Of a stretch of DNA of 64,000 nucleotides, positions 18,759 through 28,193 are shown piece after piece. The notes beneath the pieces were generated by a model, which had not been told where the DNA came from, did not search any database, and was given only the letters and a program-made list of their open reading frames with translations. This stretch comes from Paenibacillus pini JCM 16418 (lineage in GTDB: Bacteria > Bacillota > Bacilli > Paenibacillales > Paenibacillaceae): NCBI RefSeq assembly GCF_000576305.1, contig NZ_BAVZ01000001.1, positions 372,001 to 436,000 on the forward strand, in the 5' to 3' direction. Position numbers and translations under genes: made by a program. Position 1 is the first letter of the stretch, and every line of letters starts with the position of its first letter.

Positions 18759-18882
18759 TTAATGGGGTTTAATACGTATGTTCAATAGCTTTACAAGGGG
18801 GTGATCTACCGTATCCGCTTTGGGTAACTCAGATTGTTAGGTGTCATATTTACTAAAACGATTAAAGGGGATGTACGACAAG

Positions 18883-20277
18883 ATGAAAAAAACGATTGGG
18901 TCCAAATGGTCATTGCTGATGGTACTCTGCTTATCTTTCACAATGACACTGAGCGCATGTGGTAGTGGCAGTAAGGCAGGGCCAACAACAGAGGAGCCTA
19001 AGACACCAACAACTACAAATACGACACCAACCGATGATGCTGGCTCTCCACTCGATAAAGCATTGAAGGGTGAATATAAAGGTAAAAAAGTTACTATGTT
19101 TGGACCATTCGTTGATGCCGATCAGAAGAAATTCGAAGCAAGCATTAAGGATTTCGAAGAAAAAACAGGAATCGACATTCAGTATGAAGGTTCCAAAGAA
19201 TTTGAAGCTACTATTAATATTCGTGTTGATGGAGGAAGCGCACCGGATATCGCTGATTTCCCGCAGCCAGGTCTGTTAGCATCCATCGCTAAAACGGGTA
19301 AAGTGGTGGATCTAACCAAAGTCTTGGATCAAGACAAATTGAAGAAGAATTACAACCAAAGCTGGCTTGATATGTCCACCATGGACGGTAAAGACGGCAA
19401 AATCATGGCGGGGATTTGGAATCGGAGTAATGTGAAGAGCTTAGTTTGGTATCCGAAGAAGCAATTTGAGGATGCTGGTTATAAAGTTCCACAAACGTGG
19501 GATGAAATGATGGCTCTTACCGAACAAATTGCTAAGGATGGAGATCCTGCTTGGACCATTGGTATTGAAAGTGGTGCAGCAACTGGCTGGCCCGCAACGG
19601 ACTGGGTAGAAAATATTATGCTACGCACGACTACCCCAGAGAATTATGACAAGTGGGTAAAAGGCGATCTTCCATTTACTTCTCCAGAAGTGAAACATGC
19701 CGTTGAAGTCATGTCTAAAATATGGATGAACAAAGATTATGTTTACGGCGGTAACAAATCAATTGTGACTACAGCATTTGGAGATGCACCTAAGCCAATG
19801 TTCGAGAATCCTCCAAAAGCATGGTTCAATCTGCAAGGTAACTTTATTACAAGCTTCTTCCCTGCAACAGCTAAAGTCGATCAGGATTATGACTGGTTCT
19901 ATCTGCCACCGATTGACTCACAGTATGGTAAACCCGTACTTGTAGCAGGCGATATTTATGCCATGTTTAATGACCGCCCTGAAGTTCGTGCAGTGATGGA
20001 CTTCTTCACAACAGGTGAATCAATCAAATCATGGGTTCAATCGGGCGGGGTTATCGCACCTATGAATGATGCATCGCTTGATTGGTATACATCTGAATCA
20101 GATAAACGTATGGCGAAGCTGGTTCAAGATGCGACAACGCTTCGTTTTGACGGTTCCGACCTCATGCCGGGTAAAGTAGGCGCTGGTACGTTCTGGAAAG
20201 GTATGACCGATTATGTGAGTGGTACAGCCACACTTGATAAAGCATTGGAATACATTCAGTCAGGCTGGAAGAACTAA
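18883..20277 (+). CDS. ABC transporter substrate-binding lipoprotein, alpha-glucoside (AglE) type
   Basis: Sugar-binding lipoprotein of 464 residues. Signal MKKTIGSKWSLLMVLCLSF, lipobox LSAC, then a Thr/Pro-rich linker and a domain beginning GKKVTMFGPFVDADQKKFE. This KxVTMFGPF..F..S opening and the partner permeases resemble AglE-type alpha-glucoside binding proteins. ATG 18883 is chosen because MKK begins the lipoprotein signal, with AAGGGG 12 bases before; upstream in-frame starts are unlikely. The GH65 enzyme in the same locus fits an alpha-linked disaccharide as ligand (inference). Confidence 0.85.
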   Translation: MKKTIGSKWSLLMVLCLSFTMTLSACGSGSKAGPTTEEPKTPTTTNTTPTDDAGSPLDKALKGEYKGKKVTMFGPFVDADQKKFEASIKDFEEKTGIDIQYEGSKEFEATINIRVDGGSAPDIADFPQPGLLASIAKTGKVVDLTKVLDQDKLKKNYNQSWLDMSTMDGKDGKIMAGIWNRSNVKSLVWYPKKQFEDAGYKVPQTWDEMMALTEQIAKDGDPAWTIGIESGAATGWPATDWVENIMLRTTTPENYDKWVKGDLPFTSPEVKHAVEVMSKIWMNKDYVYGGNKSIVTTAFGDAPKPMFENPPKAWFNLQGNFITSFFPATAKVDQDYDWFYLPPIDSQYGKPVLVAGDIYAMFNDRPEVRAVMDFFTTGESIKSWVQSGGVIAPMNDASLDWYTSESDKRMAKLVQDATTLRFDGSDLMPGKVGAGTFWKGMTDYVSGTATLDKALEYIQSGWKN

Positions 20278-20329
20278 GTAAAGCTTATCAAGCAATAAGC
20301 TCAAGAATTCGTAAAGGTTTATGTTTTAA

Positions 20330-20371
20330 AAAGAGAGGCAGCGGGATGTCAAGCACGTCTGTCTCTCTTTT
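20330..20371 (+). terminator. Terminator or attenuator after Agl-like binding protein
   Basis: Arms AAAGAGAGGCAG (20330-20341) and CTGTCTCTCTTT (20359-20370) pair with one G-U, ending in T residues. It probably gives excess binding protein over permease. Confidence 0.8.
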
Positions 20372-20394
20372 CATATTCGCAAAACCAAGTTAAA

Positions 20395-20505
20395 GCTTAC
20401 GAAGATCGTTTTGCTTCGCAAAACAAAAGCTAATGCTTACGAAGATCGTTTTGCTTCGCAAAACAAAAGCTAATGCTTACGAAGATAGTTTTGCTTCGCA
20501 AAACT
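20395..20505 (+). repeat. Tandem 40-bp hairpin repeats (2.8 copies)
   Basis: Unit GCTTACGAAGATCGTTTTGC plus 20 more bases repeats at 20395, 20435 and 20475 (the last cut short by the RBS). Each copy carries GTTTTGC-TTC-GCAAAAC, a 7-bp stem with a 3-base loop. Only one or two bases differ between copies. The array lies between the terminator and the permease RBS. Confidence 0.92.
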
Positions 20506-20520
20506 TTAAGGAGGTTCTCT

Positions 20521-21601
20521 ATGAGCGCACAAGCTAAGCAAAAAATCAGCTTGAAGGCGATTTTGTTATCACTCGTGGTGCTCGTTGCCAACATTTTTAT
20601 GAATGGACTGATTTTCTGGTTTTTCCGGGACTCGACCTTAAACCCACTGCTTACTGCCATCCTTGCGGTGATATGGGGAGTGGCTGGTGTATACCTCATT
20701 TATTATTCGTTATCTTGGGCAGCTGAACAGTTTCCTGATTATATCCGCAAATATGCGTTACCCTATGTTTTTATAGGCCCGGCGGTAATCATTTTAGGAT
20801 GGTTACTGATATTACCGGCATTACGCACGTTATACTTAAGTTTTTTCAATGCTTCATCCGAAGAATTTGTTGGGCTAGGTAACTATGCGGCGATCTTTAG
20901 CGATCATTTATTAGCAACTGCGCTCCGTAATAATCTGCTTTGGGTATTTATTGGCACTTTTGCGTGTGTCGCATTTGGCCTGCTCATTGCAATTCTAGCT
21001 GATCGAAGTAGTTATGAGAAAATCGCTAAATCCATCATTTTTATGCCGATGGCAATCTCATTCGTAGCGGCAGGTGTGATTTGGAAGTTTGTTTACTATT
21101 ACCAACCGGGTGATCAGCAAATTGGGCTTTTAAACGCTATCGTTGTCTTTTTTGGAGGAGAACCTCAAGCCTGGGTGAGTATGCTTCAGCCGTGGAATAA
21201 CTTTTTCCTCATTGTCATTCTAATCTGGATGCAGACTGGTTTTGCTATGGTCATCTTCTCTGCGGCTATCAAGGGTGTTCCTGAAGATATTTTGGAAGCC
21301 GCTCGTAGATGGAGCCAATGAAGTTAGAATATTCTTCAAAATTATGATTCCGTTTATATCGATGACGATTCTTACGGTATCCACGACGATTATCGTCTTT
21401 ACGCTGAAAATATTTGACGTCGTCATGGTCATGACGGGTGGTCAATATGATACCGAGGTGGTTGCTACACAGTTCTACCGGCAGTTCTTTATGTACCGTA
21501 ACTTTGGCTATGGATCGACGCTCGCAATCGTCCTACTCATTGCGGTTCTGCCTGTGATTATCATTAATTTGCGTCAATTCCGCAAGCAGGGAGGATTCTA
21601 A
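20521..21601 (+). CDS. ABC transporter permease, AglF-like (frameshift near 21306)
   Basis: CUT1 permease of about 360 residues once restored. It has an N-terminal pair of extra helices (residues 10-65) before the usual six, starting YVFIGPAVIILGWLLI. The ATG has AAGGAGG before it; the longer open frame from 20473 is only repeat sequence. The frame is lost in the EAA loop: EDILEAAR is followed by a shift, and VDGANEVRIFFKIMIPF resumes in another frame. A lost GT in CGTGTAG near 21306 explains this (an inserted base is the alternative). The end RQFRKQGGF is intact. Confidence 0.82.
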
Positions 21602-22693
21602 ATGGTAGGAAAAAAGAAGAAAAAAGGCAGTAAATTAGTGGTTAATATTGTACTTGGCGTGATTTGTTTTATATGGCTGCTTCCCACATTAGGGCTGCTC
21701 ATTTCGTCCTTCAGACCTGCGACAGATATTTTGCAAAGCGGATGGTGGAAGGTGCTGCCTCATCAGGAATGGAAAGCAGGAGATACGATCCATCTATCCA
21801 AGGATGTTGATCTGCGGAAGCCGATTGATGTTGAAGGCAAAACATATAGCGACGATCAGCTAAAGAACGGTGTCATGGCAGATGGGAGCCGCTTGATCTG
21901 GGAGAACCGCAGAGCACGTGATATAAGTGTGCAAGAACAGGGCTGGGTGACCAGCACCAAGCTGACGACCGAGAACTATCTCAACGTTATTACTGGAAAA
22001 GAGTATACAATCAAAAACGCTGATGGCAGCGAAACGGTTGAAAAGGGTACCGGCTTGTCGCAGGCATTCTGGAATACACTGACGATTGCTGTTCCCGCTA
22101 CTGTGATTCCAGTACTTATCGCCTCCTTCGCGGCATATGCATTTGCTTGGCTACGGTTTCCAGGGCGCAAAACATTATTTGTCCTCATTATTGCTATGCT
22201 GGTTATTCCGATTCAGGTCGCACTCATCCCAGTGTTAAAGGATTATACTTCACTAGGATTAAATGGAAGCTATTTAGGGATATGGCTTGCTCACACAGCA
22301 TTTGGTCTGCCCTTGGTTACCTATTTTATGTATAACTTCATTAGTCAGCTACCCAAAGATTTGTTTGAGTCGGCATTTATTGATGGTGCGAGCCACTTTA
22401 ATATTTTCAGTAAATTAATTTTGCCTTTGTCTGTTCCTGCGCTAGCATCCATTGGCATTTTCCAATTCCTATGGGTATGGAATGATTATTTAGTGTCACT
22501 TATTTTTATCGGAAACCAACCAAACGTACAGGTCATGTCGATGAAAATTGCCGATCTCGTTGGTTCGCGTGGTAATGATTGGCACTTACTCACCTCGGCA
22601 GCGTTTATCTCCATGTTGATGCCACTGGCTATCTTCTTCTTACTGCAAAAGTATTTTGTGAGAGGCTTGATGGGCGGTTCAGTGAAGGGCTAA
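21602..22693 (+). CDS. ABC transporter permease, AglG-like
   Basis: CUT1 permease of 363 residues. After the first helix an extracytoplasmic insert of about 110 residues (roughly 40-150) precedes the core helices; such an insert is typical of AglG alpha-glucoside permeases. The EAA loop is FESAFIDGASHFNIFSKLILP and the end is KYFVRGLMGGSVKG. The ATG directly follows the stop of the preceding permease, so translation is coupled. It works with the lipoprotein at 18883; no ATPase is encoded nearby. Confidence 0.9.
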   Translation: MVGKKKKKGSKLVVNIVLGVICFIWLLPTLGLLISSFRPATDILQSGWWKVLPHQEWKAGDTIHLSKDVDLRKPIDVEGKTYSDDQLKNGVMADGSRLIWENRRARDISVQEQGWVTSTKLTTENYLNVITGKEYTIKNADGSETVEKGTGLSQAFWNTLTIAVPATVIPVLIASFAAYAFAWLRFPGRKTLFVLIIAMLVIPIQVALIPVLKDYTSLGLNGSYLGIWLAHTAFGLPLVTYFMYNFISQLPKDLFESAFIDGASHFNIFSKLILPLSVPALASIGIFQFLWVWNDYLVSLIFIGNQPNVQVMSMKIADLVGSRGNDWHLLTSAAFISMLMPLAIFFLLQKYFVRGLMGGSVKG

Positions 22694-22754
22694 ACAGATT
22701 ACAGTTCTCTAAACTAATAATAGAAGCATTCTGCTACAGGAGGAACATCGAGCC

Positions 22755-25094
22755 ATGAAAATGAAATTGAAAGAACGTCCTGAGGCGTTATATCCTTACC
22801 AGTCATGGATGCTGAGCGAGGATGCTTACGATGATAAGAATAATCAGCGAAGTGAAAGTGTATTCGCCGTGGGCAATGGATATATTGGCATTCGTGGTCA
22901 TTTTGAGGAAGGCTTTCATGGAGTTCAGGGAACATCGGTTACAGGCCACTATCTGAATGGATTTTATGACTCGGAATCTATTGTTTATCCTGAAGGTGCA
23001 TACGGGTATCCTTCACGGAATCATGCGATGCTGAATGTACCTAATGCGACGATTATTGAACTAAATGTAGAAGGACATCCTTTTCACTTAAATCATGGCA
23101 GGGTCATTTCTTTCAAAAGAGAGCTTGATATGAGGAAGGGCATCTTGTTTCGGCAGATTGAATGGGAGGCTCCATCAGGACAGCGAGTCATGCTGAAAAT
23201 TCGGCGTATGGTTGCCCTTCAACATAAACATTTAGCTATCGTAGATTATGAAGTGCAGTCACTTAATTTTAGTGGCAATATTACTATTACTTCGTCGATC
23301 GATGGTGAGATTAAGGGAGCTGAGGCGACCGATGATCCCCGCCTTGGAGCAGGGTTTAAGGAGCCTAGTCTACTGTTAGAAGAGATAGAACACGGTGAAG
23401 TATTTTCAGCAATCAAACAACGTACACGACATAGCGGATTTGCACTTCTCACAGCGATGAAGCATCAAGTTCAATCTCAGTCGGAAATCAAAGTGGCTGA
23501 GAAAATCGAAGATCAGCTTATTTCGCATGAATTTACGGGTTTGTTACAAAAAGGGGAATCTGTGTCTCTTACGAAATACATTTCGTATTATACGTCGAAG
23601 GATACACCAGAAGATGAACTTTATACACGGACTGGGGAAACATTGCTAATGGCCACGGATGCTGGCTTTGACGTACTAGCTGAAGAGCAAAGACGTTATC
23701 TAGAAGGCTTCTGGAGCCATGCAGATGTTGAAATTAACGGTGACCTTGCGATGCAGCAAGGCATTCGCTTTAATGCTTTTCAGTTGCTGCAATCGGTCGG
23801 ACGTGATGGAATAACGAATATCGGAGCCAAAGGCTTAACGGGAGAAGGATACGAAGGACACTATTTCTGGGACACAGAAATGTACATGCTACCGTTCTTT
23901 ACCTACACACAACCGGAAATTAGTCGTTCTCTACTTGAATTCCGTTATTCTACACTGGGCAAGGCACGGGAGCGAGCTGCCACCATGTCGCAGAAGGGGG
24001 CATTATATCCTTGGCGTACGATTGATGGGGAGGAGAACTCAGCTTACTTCCCAGCAGGCACAGCTCAGGTCCATATTAACGCAGATATTGCATATGGCAT
24101 AAAGCAGTATGTAACCGCTTCGGGTGATGATGAATTTCTAGTTACTAAAGGCGCAGAGATTCTGTTCGAGACATCTCGATTCTGGGCAGATATGGGACAC
24201 TTTAATCCAATGCGTGATGGTGCATTCTGTATTGATGCTGTGACGGGACCAGATGAATATACCGCCATTGTGAACAATAACACCTATACCAATTTAATGG
24301 TGAAGGACCAGCTTCAATATGCATATGAAACGACTAAATTACTTCGTCAGAATTACCCGCAGCAATATGAACAGTTGCAGCAGCGAATGGGACTGACGAT
24401 TGCAGAAGTGGACGGATGGATGGAAGCTGCAAATCGGATGTTTATTCCATATGATGCGAATCTTGGAATCTATGCGCAGGATGATACGTTTCTTAGTAAA
24501 AAGAAATGGGATTTCGAACATACGCCGCCGGATAAATATCCGCTGCTGCTCCATTATCATCCGCTGGTGATCTATCGTCATCAGGTACTAAAGCAAGCTG
24601 ATCTTGTGATGGTTTTATTTTTACTTGGAGATCAGTTTACATTAGAAGAGAAAATCCGAAACTATCAATATTATGAACCGCTGACTACGCATGATTCTTC
24701 TTTGTCTCCATGTATTCATAGTATCATTTCGGCAGAGATTGGTGATTTAGAAGCAGCGTATGCATATTTTGACCGTACCGTTCGCATGGATTTAGATGAT
24801 ATCAACGACAATGCAAAGGATGGACTGCATACAGCTGCTATGGCGGGTTCGTGGATGTCCATTGTAAATGGATTTGGTGGTATGCGCTTATATGATGGGA
24901 TGTTATGCTTCAATCCTACATTGCCTGAACATTGGGAAAGCTATCGCTTCAATATTATGAATAAGGGTCAGCAAATCGATATCTTTGTTGAGGCAGGAAG
25001 CGTGGTATACACACTGCTTAATGGAGATCTACTAACGATTAATCACAAAGGTATTCCAGTAAAATTATTGCTGCGGCAGCCTGTTCGCTTATAA
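22755..25094 (+). CDS. GH65 disaccharide phosphorylase (maltose/kojibiose/nigerose type)
   Basis: A 779-residue GH65 enzyme that splits an alpha-glucosidic disaccharide with phosphate to beta-glucose-1-phosphate. The N-terminal beta-sandwich begins FAVGNGYIGIRG; the (alpha/alpha)6 barrel carries GHYFWDTEMYM; the general acid is Glu501 in GPDEYTAIVNNN. The linkage specificity (maltose, nigerose, kojibiose, trehalose or another) cannot be fixed by eye. RBS AGGAGGAAC. It is the last gene of the LacI-Agl operon and would act on the imported sugar in the cytoplasm. Confidence 0.88.
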   Translation: MKMKLKERPEALYPYQSWMLSEDAYDDKNNQRSESVFAVGNGYIGIRGHFEEGFHGVQGTSVTGHYLNGFYDSESIVYPEGAYGYPSRNHAMLNVPNATIIELNVEGHPFHLNHGRVISFKRELDMRKGILFRQIEWEAPSGQRVMLKIRRMVALQHKHLAIVDYEVQSLNFSGNITITSSIDGEIKGAEATDDPRLGAGFKEPSLLLEEIEHGEVFSAIKQRTRHSGFALLTAMKHQVQSQSEIKVAEKIEDQLISHEFTGLLQKGESVSLTKYISYYTSKDTPEDELYTRTGETLLMATDAGFDVLAEEQRRYLEGFWSHADVEINGDLAMQQGIRFNAFQLLQSVGRDGITNIGAKGLTGEGYEGHYFWDTEMYMLPFFTYTQPEISRSLLEFRYSTLGKARERAATMSQKGALYPWRTIDGEENSAYFPAGTAQVHINADIAYGIKQYVTASGDDEFLVTKGAEILFETSRFWADMGHFNPMRDGAFCIDAVTGPDEYTAIVNNNTYTNLMVKDQLQYAYETTKLLRQNYPQQYEQLQQRMGLTIAEVDGWMEAANRMFIPYDANLGIYAQDDTFLSKKKWDFEHTPPDKYPLLLHYHPLVIYRHQVLKQADLVMVLFLLGDQFTLEEKIRNYQYYEPLTTHDSSLSPCIHSIISAEIGDLEAAYAYFDRTVRMDLDDINDNAKDGLHTAAMAGSWMSIVNGFGGMRLYDGMLCFNPTLPEHWESYRFNIMNKGQQIDIFVEAGSVVYTLLNGDLLTINHKGIPVKLLLRQPVRL

Positions 25095-25128
25095 AAAAGA
25101 GCCTTGATCTTCGGATCAAGGCTTTTTT
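25093..25128. terminator. Bidirectional terminator overlapping LysR gene end
   Basis: Arms AGCCTTGATC (25100-25109) and GATCAAGGCT (25114-25123) with a TTCG tetraloop, A run before and T run after. The LysR stop codon lies inside the right arm. Confidence 0.93.
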
Positions 25129-26027
25129 GTAATGTTCTGCTGTATTTGATCTTGTACAAATTGTTTGAAGCGTTCCTTAAGCGGGGAGAAGGATTGGTCA
25201 GCGGGAAAAGCAAGAACGGTCTTAAACTGCGCACCCGCGCGGTCGGGAATTGGCAGTGAGTAAAGTGTACCGCTTGAGAGTTCGCGCTCAATACCGGATG
25301 CAGCGAAGAAGGAAATATACTCTCCTGTTTGTACCATCAGTTTCACGGCCTCTGGAGAGTCGAGTACCATGCGTTCCCACAGGTGGATATGATTCTGAAT
25401 CGCATAGGTGCGGGTGAAATCCTTAATGAAGGAACCCGGGCTATGCTGTATAAAGAAATGCTGAGCAATAAGCTGTGGAGTTAACGCCTTGAGATTGGAA
25501 AAGGTATGCCCTTTTCCGAAAATAACCATCAGTTCATCTTTCCAGAGCAGCTCTTCCGTTATTGTATTTGCAGCAGAGTCCTGCGTACTGTAAAAGGCAA
25601 AATCGACATCATGATTATACAGCATCTCTTGGATCTGACGGGTTGGTTTGACGGTCATATGTACCTGAACGCCTGGGTACTGGCTGCAAAACTGGCTGAT
25701 GATATCGGGTAGACGGTACGTCCCTGTCATACAATCTGCACCGATACTGAGAATACCCTTATTCAGATCGGTATAGTCCTGAACCGCCTTTTTGGCTTCA
25801 ACCGCCATGTTCGTCATTTTGAGCGCATAAGGATATAATGCTTTACCTGCATCGGTTAATAAGATTCGTCCACGTTTGGATTCAAACAACGATATTCCCA
25901 TTTCCTCTTCTAAACTCTTCATATGAAAAGTAACGGTAGGTTGCTTCATCTGCAACTCTTTCGCTACATCGGTGACCTTCTTATACTTCTCAATGTAAAC
26001 GAGAACGGATAATTTTAACAAATTCAA
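25116..26027 (-). CDS. LysR-family transcriptional regulator
   Basis: LysR-type regulator of 303 residues. HTH is at 1-60 (VTDVAKELQMKQPTVTFHMKSLEEEMG), then the effector domain. TTG 26027 is the likely start because GGAGGA (26035-26040) is 7 bases upstream; the ATG at 26042 is overlapped by that RBS. It is divergent from pstS, with a 17-bp palindrome between. The target is unknown: it may regulate itself, and a role in pst control is only suggested by position. Confidence 0.85.
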   Translation of the reverse strand: MNLLKLSVLVYIEKYKKVTDVAKELQMKQPTVTFHMKSLEEEMGISLFESKRGRILLTDAGKALYPYALKMTNMAVEAKKAVQDYTDLNKGILSIGADCMTGTYRLPDIISQFCSQYPGVQVHMTVKPTRQIQEMLYNHDVDFAFYSTQDSAANTITEELLWKDELMVIFGKGHTFSNLKALTPQLIAQHFFIQHSPGSFIKDFTRTYAIQNHIHLWERMVLDSPEAVKLMVQTGEYISFFAASGIERELSSGTLYSLPIPDRAGAQFKTVLAFPADQSFSPLKERFKQFVQDQIQQNITKKP

Positions 26028-26064
26028 GCATAATTCCTCCATTTTTAAACATTTATACTCATAT

Positions 26065-26081
26065 TATAGAATTATTCTATA
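26065..26081. promoter_or_regulatory. Palindromic LysR-type operator
   Basis: TATAGAATTATTCTATA is a perfect 17-bp palindrome around a central T, about 38 bp upstream of the divergent LysR start. It has the same TATAG-N7-CTATA frame as the site at 4618. Confidence 0.55.
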
Positions 26082-26224
26082 GTTATATAAATAAAATATT
26101 ACGATATTTGTTTTTATTTTTACATAACTTACGTTTTGAAATAATGATAGAGAACTACAATGAAGTTGTCAGTAACTTAGTAGAGTTGCTACGACAAACA
26201 CAGAATAGGGGGAAACATTAAATT

Positions 26225-27153
26225 ATGAAATTCAAGAAACCGTTACTTATGTTTTGTACGTTGGCACTGGTGGCTATGCTTGCAGCTTGTGGAAATAAAG
26301 ACGAGGGTTCCCAAGGAAGCACATCCGGGACTAATAATGATACAGCAGCACTGAGTGGATCTGTTCTAGCCGTAGGTTCAACAGCACTGCAGCCATTGGT
26401 TGAACAAGTTGCCCAAAAATTCATGGCAGACCCTAAATATTCAAAAATTCAGGTTCAGGTTCAAGGCGGAGGTAGTGGTACTGGATTAACTCAAGTTGCT
26501 GGTGGTCAAGCGGCAATTGGTAACTCCGATGTATTCGCTGAAGAGAAACTGAAAGATGCAGATGCAGACAAAGCAAAAGATTTGATCGACCATCAGGTAG
26601 CGGTAGTAGGTATTGCTGCGGTTACGAACCCTGATGTAGGTGTTGATTCCTTAACGAAACAACAATTGATCGATATTTTCTCTGGTAAAGTAAAGAACTG
26701 GAAAGAGGTAGGCGGTAAAGATCAAGCGATCGTCATCGTTAACCGTCCAGCTAGCTCGGGTACTCGCAAAACTTTCGAGAAATATGCACTAGGTACTTCC
26801 ACTGAAGATATTAAAGGTTCAATCCAAGAAGAATCATCAGGTACAGTGAAGAAGATTGTCGCTGAGAATCCAGGAGCGATCGGTTACCTTGCCCTGTCTT
26901 ACCTAGATGACAAAGTGAAAACTGTTAAATATGATGGCGTTGAAGCTACTGTAGATAACGTTAAGTCTGGTGACTACCCAGTTTGGCATATGAGCATATG
27001 TACACGAAGGGCGAGCCTAAACCAGAAGTTAAAGCATTCCTTGATTACATGGCTTCCGATGAAGTACAAAAAGGTGACGTAGTCGAATTAGGTTACATCC
27101 CAGCTTCAGAGATGAAAGTTAAACGCGATAAAGACGGTAACATTACGAAATAA
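26225..27153 (+). CDS. pstS: Phosphate ABC transporter substrate-binding lipoprotein PstS (one-base frameshift near 26986)
   Basis: Phosphate-binding lipoprotein of about 309 residues once restored. Signal and lipobox MLAAC at the N-terminus; phosphate-binding loops GSTALQPL, GGGSGTG and RPASSGTRKTF are all visible. The frame breaks after DYPVW: TTTGGCATATG needs one more G (TGGGCA) to read WAYEHMYTKGEP, and the restored end is KRDKDGNITK at 27153. A lost G in a run points to a sequencing error. RBS AGGGGGAAAC. It is the first gene of pstSCAB. Confidence 0.9.
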
Positions 27154-27254
27154 TGACAACTAAGATAGATGGACCAAAATCGCTTTGCTACTGAATAGGA
27201 CCAAGAGAGGCGGAGGAGTATTCTGCCTCTATTTTCACTTTAGAAAGAAGGACA

Positions 27255-28193
27255 ATGATGAAAGCGATGAAAGAAGGGCATGTCCAGATTGAACGTAGTC
27301 GTTCAGGGAAATTTCAAAAACATCATATGGAAGATCTGATAGGGCGCAGTTATACCATGCTTTGTGTGGGTCTGTTGATCCTCATCATAGTATCCATTAT
27401 ATATTTTGTTGCCTCCAAAGGACTGGCCACCTTTATACAAGACGGGGTGAGCTTAGGAGATTTCTTGTTTGGCAGTAAATGGGATCCTGAAGGTAGTCAG
27501 GGTACACCCGTATTCGGCGTCTTGCCATTCATCTTCGGCTCATTTGCTACATCCTTGCTAGCTGCTTTGATTGCGAGTCCTCTAAGTATTTGTGCCTCGT
27601 TATTCATGACAGAGATTGTACCGAGCTGGGGTAAAAAGCTATTAATGCCGGTAATTGAATTGTTAGCTGGTATTCCATCTGTTGTATATGGGTTTGTCGG
27701 ATTAACAGTCGTTGTCCCTTTCCTAAGAGATACGTTTCCAGGCCAAGGCATCGGTATCGCCGCGGGTGCGATCGTGCTTTCAATTATGATACTACCGACG
27801 ATTACAAGTATAGCTACAGATGCATTGTCTGCACTTCCACGTGGGCTTAAGGAATCTTCATTCGCTTTAGGAGCTACTCGCTGGCAGACGATTTCCAAAG
27901 TCATTCTCCCAACCGTTATGCCTGCAGTACTGACGGGTGTTGTGCTAGGTATGGCGCGTGCCTTCGGCGAAGCGCTTGCCGTACAAATGGTCATCGGTAA
28001 CGCACCTCATATTCCGCGGTCGCTGTTTGAATCAACATCGACATTAACCAGTGCCATTACACTCGATATGGGAAATACCGTCATGGGATCGGTGCACAGT
28101 AATGCCCTTTGGAGTATGGCGCTCGCACTAATGTTTATGACATTCGTCTTTGTGCTTATTGTAAGGGTCTTGGAAAGGAGAAACCGGATATGA
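27255..28193 (+). CDS. pstC: Phosphate ABC transporter permease PstC
   Basis: Inner-membrane permease of 312 residues with six predicted helices. PstC signatures are GVLPFIFGSFATSLLAALIASPLSI and ELLAGIPSVVYGFVGL; the ATPase-contact loop is LKESSFALGATRWQTISKVILP. A 50-residue polar N-terminus precedes helix 1. RBS AGAAGGAC. The last four bases overlap pstA (ATGA). Confidence 0.95.
   Translation: MMKAMKEGHVQIERSRSGKFQKHHMEDLIGRSYTMLCVGLLILIIVSIIYFVASKGLATFIQDGVSLGDFLFGSKWDPEGSQGTPVFGVLPFIFGSFATSLLAALIASPLSICASLFMTEIVPSWGKKLLMPVIELLAGIPSVVYGFVGLTVVVPFLRDTFPGQGIGIAAGAIVLSIMILPTITSIATDALSALPRGLKESSFALGATRWQTISKVILPTVMPAVLTGVVLGMARAFGEALAVQMVIGNAPHIPRSLFESTSTLTSAITLDMGNTVMGSVHSNALWSMALALMFMTFVFVLIVRVLERRNRI

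Noticed and set aside
18795..18827. Leader peptide before the Agl-like binding protein (GTG at 18801, eight codons)
   Set aside because: The purine-rich AAGGGGGTG is too close to the GTG to act as its RBS, and there is no attenuator-like stem.
20395..20505. CRISPR array
   Set aside because: The 40-bp units are directly abutting with no variable spacers, and no cas genes are near.
20473..20520. Longer N-terminus of the AglF-like permease
   Set aside because: The extension lies inside the hairpin repeat; AAGGAGG just before ATG 20521 sets the start.
26100..26200. Tandem Pho boxes before pstS
   Set aside because: TTTACATAACTTACG has one plausible half-site but no second copy at 11-bp spacing.
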